NCBI RefSeq assembly: GCF_007665395.1
Contig: NZ_VDND01000014.1
Span: forward strand, 1 to 37,149
Source: Pseudomonas oryzihabitans
Lineage (GTDB): Bacteria > Pseudomonadota > Gammaproteobacteria > Pseudomonadales > Pseudomonadaceae
Direction of reading: 5' to 3'
Length of the DNA: 37,149 nucleotides
Every line of letters starts with the position of its first letter. Positions within the stretch are counted from its first letter, which is position 1. A model generated the notes under the pieces. The model did not search any database and was not told the DNA's origin. It worked only from the letters and a program-made list of their open reading frames with translations. This document shows positions 8,098 to 14,835 of the stretch, one piece after another. A program made the translations under genes and the position numbers.

Positions 8098-8891
8098 GTA
8101 GGTTGGGTTGAGCGATAGCGAAGTCCAACGGTGCCTGGCATCCCGAACGTCGGTATTCGTAGGTTGGCGCTGAGCGCAGCGAAGCCCAACATGGCGAAGG
8201 TCCGCCGAAGTGCATTGGCTTACCGGTGCCCTGGTTGTTTATCGTGGCCTGCTTGTGGCTCTTGTTTCGCCCACCCGGGCGACTCACTTTTTTCAGTCGC
8301 GAAAAAAGTAAGCAAAAACGCTTGCCCCATCATCCGGCCCTACGCTGCGCTCGGGTCCACTCACGCCAGCGCCGTTCCGGGGTCGGTCCAGATGGGCCAT
8401 CCATGGCCCACTGGACCTCTCGCCGCATCCCTGCGGCTCGACCCACTCCACGCCACTGGCGTTCGCCCTCCTGAACGGGGCGATTCGCCAGCCTGAAAGT
8501 GTTGGTTGAAGAACCTTAGTCGGCTGCAGCCCGTAGCGTGGACAACGGCGCAGCCTTGTCCACTGATGGCTTAGGTGCCCGCCTGTGGAAAACGCTGCGC
8601 GGTTTTCCACGCTACGACCCCTGAACTCCGAATTCCCAGGCTTGCGCCCCGTCCCCGTCAGTGAGGCCGAGCGCAGCGGAGGGCCGAAACATGGGGGACA
8701 GCGTTTTTGGTTACTTTTGTTCGGGACGCGTAGTCCGGGGCGCGCAGCCGCGACTGGCAAAAGTGACTCGCCCGGGTGGGCGAAACAAGAGCCACAAGCA
8801 GACCACGATAAACAGCTGTGGCACCGGTAAGCCAAGACACTTCGGCCAACCTTCGCCATGTTGGGCTTCGCTATCGCTCAACCCAACCTAC
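8098..8891. repeat. Gene-free repeat island with two inverted composite elements
   Basis: The gap 8038-9018 (981 bp) has no credible gene. A family-B element lies at 8098-8129. A composite element (family-B head, then TTGGCTTACCGGTGCC, CTTGTTTCGCCCACCCGG, GACTCACTTTTT and a GTAA.CAAAAACG tail) lies at 8159-8320 on the plus strand. A second copy lies at 8702-8891 on the minus strand, similar over its whole length, with an extra segment of about 30 nt near the tail that copy 1 lacks. Two family-A hairpins lie between them at 8533-8563 and 8585-8615. The remainder (8321-8530) is non-coding-looking GC-rich DNA. A third copy is at 36563-36750. Confidence 0.8.
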
Positions 8892-8941
8892 AGAACCCAC
8901 CCATCTCCTCCCTCAATAATTTCCCCACCACCCGACCTTTT

Positions 8942-8957
8942 GCTTAGGGACCTAAGC
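8942..8957. promoter_or_regulatory. Perfect inverted repeat, candidate operator of the CoA-transferase gene
   Basis: GCTTAGG-GA-CCTAAGC is a perfect 7+2+7 dyad, 62 bp before the start codon at 9019. A TAGAAT that could be a -10 lies at 8970-8975. The position suits a repressor or activator site. The binding protein is not known. Confidence 0.5.
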
Positions 8958-9018
8958 ATCCCTTCGGCGTAGAATCCACATTCTTAGTGTGCTTTCGATA
9001 ACACCCGCAGAGGTCGTC

Positions 9019-10554
9019 ATGTCCCACCGTATTCGCCACCCCGGCTTCGCTGCCAAACGCCAGAGCGCCGAGCAGGCCGCCCAGTTCATCCGTCACGGCA
9101 TGACCGTCGGCATGAGCGGCTTCACCGGGGCCGGTTATCCCAAGGCCGTACCCGGCGCCCTGGCCCAGCGCATCACCGCCAGCCACGGCGCCGGCGAGCC
9201 CTTTCGCATCAAGGTGCTGACCGGCGCCTCCACCGCGCCGGAGCTGGATGGGGCGCTGGCGCGGGTCGATGGCATCGAGTTGCGGGTGCCCTTCCAGTCC
9301 GATCCGGAGCTACGCGGCCGCATCAACGCGGGTGGCCTGGAGTACATGGACATCCACCTGGGCCAGCTGGCGGAAAAGGTGCGCTATGGCTTCTTCGGCA
9401 AGATCGACGTGGCGGTGGTGGAGATCGCCGCGATTCGCGAAGACGGCCGACTGGTGCCTTCCTCCTCGGTGGGTAACAACAAGACCTGGCTGGACATGGC
9501 CGATGCGGTGATCCTCGAGGTCAATCGCTGGCAGCCCGATGCCCTGGACGGCATGCACGACATCTACACCGACGGTGCCCTGCCACCCCGGCGCACGCCG
9601 ATCCCGCTGGAACATCCCGGCGATCGCATCGGCTCGCCCTACCTGGAGGTGCCGCTGGAAAAGGTGGTGGCCGTGGTGGAAACCGACGCCCCCGACCGCA
9701 ACAGCCCGTTCAAGGCGCCGGACGCCGCCTCCCAGGCCATCGCCGGGCACCTGCTGGACTTCCTCCGCTTCGAGGTGCGCCAGGGCCGTATCCCGGCCAA
9801 CCTGCTGCCGATCCAGTCGGGGGTGGGCAATATCGCCAACGCCTTCATGCAGGGCCTGGCGGCGAGTGAATTCGAGGGGCTGACCGCCTTCACCGAGGTG
9901 ATCCAGGACGGCATGCTGGAGCTGCTCATCAGCGGCAAGATGGAGCTGGCCTCGGCCACCTCCTTCTCGCTGAGCCCGGCGGGTATCGAGCGCTTCCTCG
10001 AACACGCCGAGTCCCTGCGCCAGCGCATCATCATGCGCCAGCAGGGGGTGAGCAATCACCCGGAACTGGTGCGGCGGCTGGGCTGCATCGCCCTGAACGG
10101 CATGCTCGAAGCCGACCTCTATGGCAACGTCAACTCCACCCACCAGATGGGTACCGGCATGATGAACGGCATCGGCGGCTCCGGCGACTTCGCCCGCAAT
10201 GCCTATCTGTCGGTGTTCATGGCGCCGAGCACAGCCAAGAATGGCCTGATCTCGACCCTGGTGCCCATGGTCAGCCACGTCGACCACACCGAGCACGATG
10301 TCTCCGTGATCGTCACCGACCAGGGTCTGGCCGACCTGCGCATGCTCAGCCCGAAGCAGCGCGCCCGCGCCATCCTCGAGCATTGCGTGCACCCGAGCTT
10401 CCGCCCGGCGCTGGACGACTACTTCGCGCGTGCCCTGGCCGGCAGCCATGGCAAGCACACCCCGCACCTACTGCCCGAGGCGCTGGCCTGGCACGAACGC
10501 TACCTGGTCACCGGCAGCATGCTCGGCCCGGCCGCCCAGGAAGCCCACGACTGA
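9019..10554 (+). CDS. Acetyl-CoA hydrolase/transferase family, succinyl-CoA:acetate CoA-transferase type
   Basis: This 511-residue cytoplasmic enzyme most likely moves CoA between succinyl-CoA and acetate (or propionate). Family members such as AarC and YgfH use a glutamate that forms a glutamyl-CoA thioester. Here FTEVIQDGML places that residue at Glu293, next to the AarC number I remember (Glu294). Other matches are QSGVGNIANAFMQGL just before it, GNVNSTHQMGTGMMNGIGGSGDFARNAY (oxyanion and CoA-binding glycine loops) and VDHTEHDVSVIVTDQGLADLR near the end. The length is normal. The ATG at 9019 has AGAGG 5 bp upstream. It is a single gene with its own terminator, and a perfect inverted repeat precedes it. 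It probably serves acetate or propionate metabolism. Confidence 0.92.
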   Translation: MSHRIRHPGFAAKRQSAEQAAQFIRHGMTVGMSGFTGAGYPKAVPGALAQRITASHGAGEPFRIKVLTGASTAPELDGALARVDGIELRVPFQSDPELRGRINAGGLEYMDIHLGQLAEKVRYGFFGKIDVAVVEIAAIREDGRLVPSSSVGNNKTWLDMADAVILEVNRWQPDALDGMHDIYTDGALPPRRTPIPLEHPGDRIGSPYLEVPLEKVVAVVETDAPDRNSPFKAPDAASQAIAGHLLDFLRFEVRQGRIPANLLPIQSGVGNIANAFMQGLAASEFEGLTAFTEVIQDGMLELLISGKMELASATSFSLSPAGIERFLEHAESLRQRIIMRQQGVSNHPELVRRLGCIALNGMLEADLYGNVNSTHQMGTGMMNGIGGSGDFARNAYLSVFMAPSTAKNGLISTLVPMVSHVDHTEHDVSVIVTDQGLADLRMLSPKQRARAILEHCVHPSFRPALDDYFARALAGSHGKHTPHLLPEALAWHERYLVTGSMLGPAAQEAHD

Positions 10555-10559
10555 CCCAC

Positions 10560-10588
10560 GGGCGCCCGAGGCCTCTCGGGCGCCCTTT
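10560..10588 (+). terminator. Intrinsic terminator of the CoA-transferase gene
   Basis: GGGCGCCCGAG (10560-10570) pairs perfectly with CTCGGGCGCCC (10575-10585) around a 4-nt loop. Only TTT follows. It lies 5 bp past the stop codon. Confidence 0.75.
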
Positions 10589-10795
10589 CGCTCCGCCATC
10601 CCTGCCGTCCGTCGCCCATCTGCAACTAATTGTGACTTTTTGCCAGCGCGCTGTGTAAAAAGCTGCCTTGTCGGATTCCCAGCCGACATTCCGGGTGATA
10701 AAAGACGTGAAATCTCTGCGCAATGTCCTTGATCTGCAAGGCGCATTGCCGTTCGCGGTTGTTCTAACCCCGCCCCTTTCCTGAGAGCTGCCACC

Positions 10796-11707
10796 GTGAA
10801 GATCTGTCATCAACTTGCCGGCCTGTTGCTGGCTGGCTTGGTCGGGCTGAGTCCGGCCGTCCTGGCCCAGACCCCACCGAAGGTCAAGGCCGCGGCCGCC
10901 GCTACCGCCCAGCGCCTGGCCTCCAACCACGCCTTGGTCGTCGACCTCAAGACCAACCAGGTGCTGTTCGCCCAGAATCCCGACCAGGTCGCGCCCATCG
11001 CCTCGGTCACCAAGCTGATGACCGCCATGGTGGTGCTCGATGCCCGGCTGCCGCTGGAGCAGACCATCGACATCGACATCAGCGAGAACCCGGCCATGCG
11101 CGGGATCTTCTCGCGGGTCCGCCTGGGTAGCGAGCTGACCCGCCGTGACATGCTGCAACTGGCGCTGATGTCCTCGGAGAACCGCGCTGCCACCAGCCTG
11201 GCCCACCACTACCCGGGTGGCCAGAAGGCCTTCGTCGCCGCCATGAACGCCAAGGCCCGCGCCCTGGGCATGAAGAACACCCGCTACGCCGAGCCCACCG
11301 GCCTGTCGCCGCTCAACGTCTCCACCGCGCGTGACCTGGTGACGCTGCTCAAGGCCACCGAACACTATCCGCTGCTCGGCCAGCTGAGCACCACCCCGGA
11401 AAAGACCCAGGCGTTCCACAACCCCAACTATGTGCTGGGCTTTCGCAACACCAACCACCTGGTCTACAACGCCGACTGGAGCGTGCAGCTGACCAAGACC
11501 GGCTACACCGACAAGGCCGGTCACTGCCTGGTGATGCGCACCGTGATGGCCGGTCGTCCGGTAGCCTTCGTGGTGATGGACGCCTTCGGCAAGTTCACCC
11601 ACATGGCCGACGCCACCCGCGTGCGCCGCTGGCTGGAAAGCGGCGAACTGAGCCCGCTGCCGGGCGCGCCCAAGGGCGCGCGCAGCACGGTGCTGGCGCG
11701 CAAGTAA
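10796..11707 (+). CDS. pbpG: D-alanyl-D-alanine endopeptidase (penicillin-binding protein 7)
   Basis: This 303-residue periplasmic serine peptidase of the low-mass PBP (S11) family cuts D-Ala-meso-DAP crosslinks in peptidoglycan. It starts with GTG at 10796, preceded by GAGAG at 10783-10787. The N-terminal signal peptide ends near AVLAQ (about residues 1-24). The catalytic motifs are intact: SVTK (Ser70, Lys73), SEN (127-129) and KTG (234-236). The C-terminus ends in a basic, proline-rich tail. The length agrees with PbpG rather than with the longer DacA/DacC carboxypeptidases, which have an extra C-terminal domain. It is a stand-alone gene between two terminators. The gap 10589-10795 before it holds no gene. 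Confidence 0.93.
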   Translation: MKICHQLAGLLLAGLVGLSPAVLAQTPPKVKAAAAATAQRLASNHALVVDLKTNQVLFAQNPDQVAPIASVTKLMTAMVVLDARLPLEQTIDIDISENPAMRGIFSRVRLGSELTRRDMLQLALMSSENRAATSLAHHYPGGQKAFVAAMNAKARALGMKNTRYAEPTGLSPLNVSTARDLVTLLKATEHYPLLGQLSTTPEKTQAFHNPNYVLGFRNTNHLVYNADWSVQLTKTGYTDKAGHCLVMRTVMAGRPVAFVVMDAFGKFTHMADATRVRRWLESGELSPLPGAPKGARSTVLARK

Positions 11708-11722
11708 GGCCTGCCCGAACCG

Positions 11723-11753
11723 AAAAAAGCCGCGTCCCCGACGCGGCTTTTTT
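11723..11753. terminator. Intrinsic terminator after pbpG
   Basis: GCCGCGTC (11729-11736) pairs with GACGCGGC (11740-11747) around CCC. It is flanked by six A and six T, so it can work in both directions. It lies 16 bp past the pbpG stop. Confidence 0.9.
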
Positions 11754-11874
11754 ATGTCTGGCGATTACGTGGGCCGAGGGGGCGAACGCAAGGGACCCTC
11801 TGGAGAGCCGCCGCCGGAAGGTCTTCGACGTCTAGCCTGGGCACCCCAGGCGCCGCTCGCGGTCTAGCCCTCTA

Positions 11875-12138
11875 ATGGCCACCTGGAATGACCCCATGGA
11901 CAAAGACGCGATCGCCCACGAGTACTACGAGGTCGTCACCGGTCGCTGCTGGCTGGATGACGTCCGTGAATGGCGCCGGCTGCAGGCGGAAGCCCAGGGC
12001 GCCGCCGACCGCTATCTGGCCTGCCCGGAAGATTTGGGTACGCCCGAGCGTGAACGGCTGGAACAGGCCTGGCGTGCCAGCAACGAGCAAGCCGGGGCCT
12101 TCTGGCAGCGGATGTGGGCGAATCTGGATCGTCAGTGA
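11875..12138 (+). CDS. Small acidic helical protein of unknown function
   Basis: The 87 residues look soluble and mainly helical, rich in Trp, Glu, Arg and Ala, with no membrane segment or signal. I do not recognise the family. Codon use resembles neighbouring genes. The start could instead be the in-frame ATG at 11896 (80 residues, MDKDAIAHEYYEVV); neither has a clear ribosome binding site. The gene ends convergently with the acetyltransferase gene, and the last 7 bp overlap it. The upstream gap 11754-11874 shows nothing else. It may be a Pseudomonas-specific protein. Confidence 0.55.
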   Translation: MATWNDPMDKDAIAHEYYEVVTGRCWLDDVREWRRLQAEAQGAADRYLACPEDLGTPERERLEQAWRASNEQAGAFWQRMWANLDRQ

Positions 12139-12569
12139 GCGCCAGTGGGCGGTCGCTGCAAGGTCAGGCTGAAGGGCGCGAAGCCCAGCGCCGCCCAGAA
12201 CGCGCGGCCGGTGTCGTTGCCGGCCAGGACGTTGAGTTGCACCGGCCGGTCCGCCGGCCAGTGCTGCTCGCGCAGATGACCGAAGAAGGCACGGCCCAGG
12301 CCCTGGCGCCGCGCCGCGGGCGCCACGTAGAGATGGCGCAGGAAGATCCGCGCCGCCTCCACCCGATACAGCGCGTAGCCCAGTGGCTGGCCGTCCCGCT
12401 CCGCGAGGATGGCCTGGTACTCACCGCGACTGAGCCAGTCCGCCAGCCGCTGCCGCAAGGCCGCCTCGCCGAGCGGCTGCGGGCTACCCTGGTCCCGCTG
12501 CAGGCCGGCATTGAAGTCCGTCAGCACGTCCAGGTCGGCAAGGCCGGCAGAGCGATAGCGGACCGCCAT
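12132..12569 (-). CDS. GNAT-family N-acetyltransferase
   Basis: This 145-residue protein has the Gcn5-related fold: N-terminal AVRYRSAGLADLDVLTDFN, central beta-strands GQPLGYALYRV, then FLRHLYVAPAARRQGLGRAFF, where RRQGLGRA is the acetyl-CoA pyrophosphate-binding loop (Q/RxxGxG/A). The late motif NVLAGNDTGRAFWAALGFAPF is the usual C-terminal element. The acceptor substrate is unknown. The start at 12569 lies 2 bp after the stop of the upstream AI-2E-family transporter gene, so the two are almost surely cotranscribed. The 3' end overlaps the small convergent gene by 7 bp. Confidence 0.88.
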   Translation of the reverse strand: MAVRYRSAGLADLDVLTDFNAGLQRDQGSPQPLGEAALRQRLADWLSRGEYQAILAERDGQPLGYALYRVEAARIFLRHLYVAPAARRQGLGRAFFGHLREQHWPADRPVQLNVLAGNDTGRAFWAALGFAPFSLTLQRPPTGAH

Positions 12570-12571
12570 CC

Positions 12572-13582
12572 TCAGACCAGCCCCTCCGCCTTCAGCTCGC
12601 TCTTGAGGTAGGCGTAGTAGACCGGCGCCGCCACCAGGCCGGGCAGGCCGAAGGCCGCCTCGAACACCAGCATGGCCACCAGCAATTCCCAGGAACGGGC
12701 GCTGATCTGGCCGCCGACGATGCGGGCATTGAGGAAGTATTCCAGCTTGTGGATGGCGATCAGGTAGCCCAGCGCCGCCACCGCGACCCAGATCGACAGC
12801 GACAGCCCGGCGATGAAGATCAGGGTGTTGGACATCAGGTTGCCGATCACCGGCAGCAGGCCGAGGATGAAGGTGAGCATCACCAGGGTCTTGGCCAGCG
12901 GCAGATGGACATCGAACAGCGGCAGCACGCCGAGCAGGAAGATGCCGGTCAGGGTGGTGTTGAGCAGGGAAATCTTGATCTGGGCGAAGACGATGTTGCG
13001 AAAGGCCTGGGCGACCAGGCCCAGGCGCACCAGCAGGGCGCCGCTCAGCGGCCGCAGGCGTTCGGGATCGGGGGCCGGCTGCAGGGCAACGATGGCGCCG
13101 AGGATCATGCCGATGAGCACGATGACGAAGGTCCGCGCGGCGTCGCGCCCGAACAGCTGCAGCTGGGCCACGTGGGCACGTACCCATTCCACCAGTTCGC
13201 GCTTCATGCTGTCGGCGTTGGCCGGCAGGTAGGCGTCCAGCGACGGCGGCAGCTGGGCCCGGGCACGCTCGGTGAGCACCATGAACTTGTCCAGCAGGCG
13301 CCCGGGGTTCTGCACCTCCTGGATGATGAAGCTGGTGAACCAGACGAAGAACAGCGTCAGCAGGCTCACCACCAGGGCGCCGAGCAGGGCCACGGCGAGC
13401 CAGCGCGCGCCGCCACCGGGCAAGTGCCGTTGCAGGCGACCGGCCAAGGTGTTGACCAGTTCGTACACCAGCAGGCCAGCCAGGAGGCTGGGCAGGAGCT
13501 TGAGCGGGAGAACCAGGTAGAGCGCGGTGAAGACGATGATCCAGCTGGCCAAGATGGCCTGGCGTTGCGTGAAGGCGTACAT
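12572..13582 (-). CDS. AI-2E family transporter (PerM/YdiK-like)
   Basis: This 336-residue integral membrane protein has about 7-8 hydrophobic segments. Paired N-terminal segments (residues about 10-40) are followed by a helix-rich extramembrane part (about 95-145, with AHVAQLQLFGRDA) and a C-terminal bundle. LLPVIGNLMSNTLIFIAGLS and LGYLIAIHKLEYFLNARIVGGQI are the family signature. Despite the name, only some members export autoinducer-2; others act as sodium/proton antiporters or have no known role. Here the substrate is unknown. It is the first gene of a two-gene operon with the GNAT enzyme. The upstream region contains the palindromic element at 13643-13839. Confidence 0.88.
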   Translation of the reverse strand: MYAFTQRQAILASWIIVFTALYLVLPLKLLPSLLAGLLVYELVNTLAGRLQRHLPGGGARWLAVALLGALVVSLLTLFFVWFTSFIIQEVQNPGRLLDKFMVLTERARAQLPPSLDAYLPANADSMKRELVEWVRAHVAQLQLFGRDAARTFVIVLIGMILGAIVALQPAPDPERLRPLSGALLVRLGLVAQAFRNIVFAQIKISLLNTTLTGIFLLGVLPLFDVHLPLAKTLVMLTFILGLLPVIGNLMSNTLIFIAGLSLSIWVAVAALGYLIAIHKLEYFLNARIVGGQISARSWELLVAMLVFEAAFGLPGLVAAPVYYAYLKSELKAEGLV

Positions 13583-13642
13583 AGATTACCGGCGGCAGAA
13601 TCCCTGCCCGCAGTCTGCCAGTCCGCCGCCTCGCCGCCCAGC

Positions 13643-13839
13643 CTAGTGTGGTGTTTCAAAAGTTATCTACGCAATTTTGGCAGCGCTTTTTGCCCGCAGC
13701 GGCGGACCGCCTGGGCGGCGTTGCCACTCCTCGCCATAGCCCTGCTATGACTCGTCCCGGCGCCTAGCCCATTCGGGGCGCCGAACCGAACAAAAATCAC
13801 TCGCCAATTCTTGCGCGAACTTCTGAAACACCATACTAG
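13643..13839. mobile_element. MITE-like full-length palindromic element (197 bp)
   Basis: The left end CTAGTGTGGTGTTTCAAAAG and the right end, read on the other strand, CTAGTATGGTGTTTCAGAAG match at 18 of 20 positions. The match continues more loosely across the arms (for example TTTTTG..CGG..CGGCG blocks) to a central hairpin CATAGC-CCT-GCTATG at 13735-13749. That hairpin is centred on the element's midpoint. A TA dinucleotide stands at both edges (13644-13645 and 13837-13838). There is no coding capacity. It fills most of the gap 13583-13893 between the AI-2E transporter start and the cyclase end. A non-autonomous transposon using TA targets (IS630/Tc1-like) is my inference. Confidence 0.6.
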
Positions 13840-13893
13840 ACGACGAAGAAAGCCGCGGCCTCTGTTACCCGGCGTTACCTGCGCCGACCTCGC

Positions 13894-14835
13894 TCAGCCG
13901 GTGAGTTCGGCGGCGCAGACCCGGGCGCGGCCTTGGTGCTTGGCCGCATAGAGCTGGGCATCGGCGGCGGTGATCAGGGCGGCCGGATCGACGGCGGTCG
14001 GGGGGAGCGCGGTAGCCACGCCCAGGCTCAGGGTGACGTAGCCGGTCACCGAAGAGTACGCATGGGCCAGGCGCTGGTCGCGCACCTGCTGCAGCAGCCG
14101 CTCGGCGACCTGGGTGGCGCCTTCCAGGTCGGTCCCCGGCAACAGGCAGCCGAATTCCTCGCCGCCGTAGCGCGCCAGCAGGTCGTAGGGGCGGAACAGC
14201 CCCTGGCCCAGCGCCTGGGCCACCTGCCGCAGGCACTGGTCACCAGCGAGGTGGCCATAGTGATCGTTGTAGGCCTTGAAGTGATCGATATCCATGAGGA
14301 TCAGCGAAAAAGGCGTACCTTCGCGCTGGCTCTGGCGCCAGCCGCGCAGCAGCGCCTCGTCGAACTGGCGGCGATTGGCGACACCGGTGAGGCCATCGAC
14401 CAGGGCGATGCCGCGCAGCACGTCGCGTTGCGCCTTGAGCGTCAGCTGGGTGCGTACCCGGGCACGGACGATGACCGGATTGATCGGTTTGCTGATGAAG
14501 TCCACCGCGCCCAGTTCCAGGCCCGTGACCTCCTCGTCCGGGCCCTCCTGGCCGGTGACGAAGATCACCGGGATGGCGGCGGTGGCCGGATCGGCCTGCA
14601 GGCGCCGCAGCACCTCGTGGCCGTCGAGCTGCGGCATCATCACGTCGAGCAGGATCAGGTCCGGCTGTTGGGCCAGCGCCAGTTGCAAGGCCTGGGCGCC
14701 GCCGGTGGCCATCAGGGTCTCGCAATCCTGGCGAAAGAGCTCGTGGAGGATGCGGATGTTCAGCGGTTGGTCGTCGACGATCAGCAACTTGGGTTTGCTA
14801 CGCCGCCCGGCTGCCTCGGCGGTCAGCGGAGTCAT
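13894..14835 (-). CDS. Response regulator with GGDEF diguanylate cyclase domain
   Basis: This 313-residue cytoplasmic protein has an N-terminal receiver domain (about 15-130) with the acidic pair Asp21-Asp22, phospho-acceptor Asp64 in LLDVMMP and Lys116 in SKPINP. A GGDEF domain follows (about 145-310). The active-site motif GGEEF is at 224-228. The inhibitory RxxD site is present as RPYD at 215-218, five residues before it, so product feedback is expected. It should make c-di-GMP from two GTP when phosphorylated. The start overlaps the stop of the hybrid kinase gene as ATGA, which points to translational coupling and a shared pathway. No separate promoter is needed. Confidence 0.95.
   Translation of the reverse strand: MTPLTAEAAGRRSKPKLLIVDDQPLNIRILHELFRQDCETLMATGGAQALQLALAQQPDLILLDVMMPQLDGHEVLRRLQADPATAAIPVIFVTGQEGPDEEVTGLELGAVDFISKPINPVIVRARVRTQLTLKAQRDVLRGIALVDGLTGVANRRQFDEALLRGWRQSQREGTPFSLILMDIDHFKAYNDHYGHLAGDQCLRQVAQALGQGLFRPYDLLARYGGEEFGCLLPGTDLEGATQVAERLLQQVRDQRLAHAYSSVTGYVTLSLGVATALPPTAVDPAALITAADAQLYAAKHQGRARVCAAELTG

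Noticed and set aside
8131..8972. Several frames of 60-190 codons in the repeat island
   Set aside because: They cross the composite repeats and hairpins, occur on both strands and reappear with frameshifts in the third copy at 36563-36750, so they are repeat artefacts.
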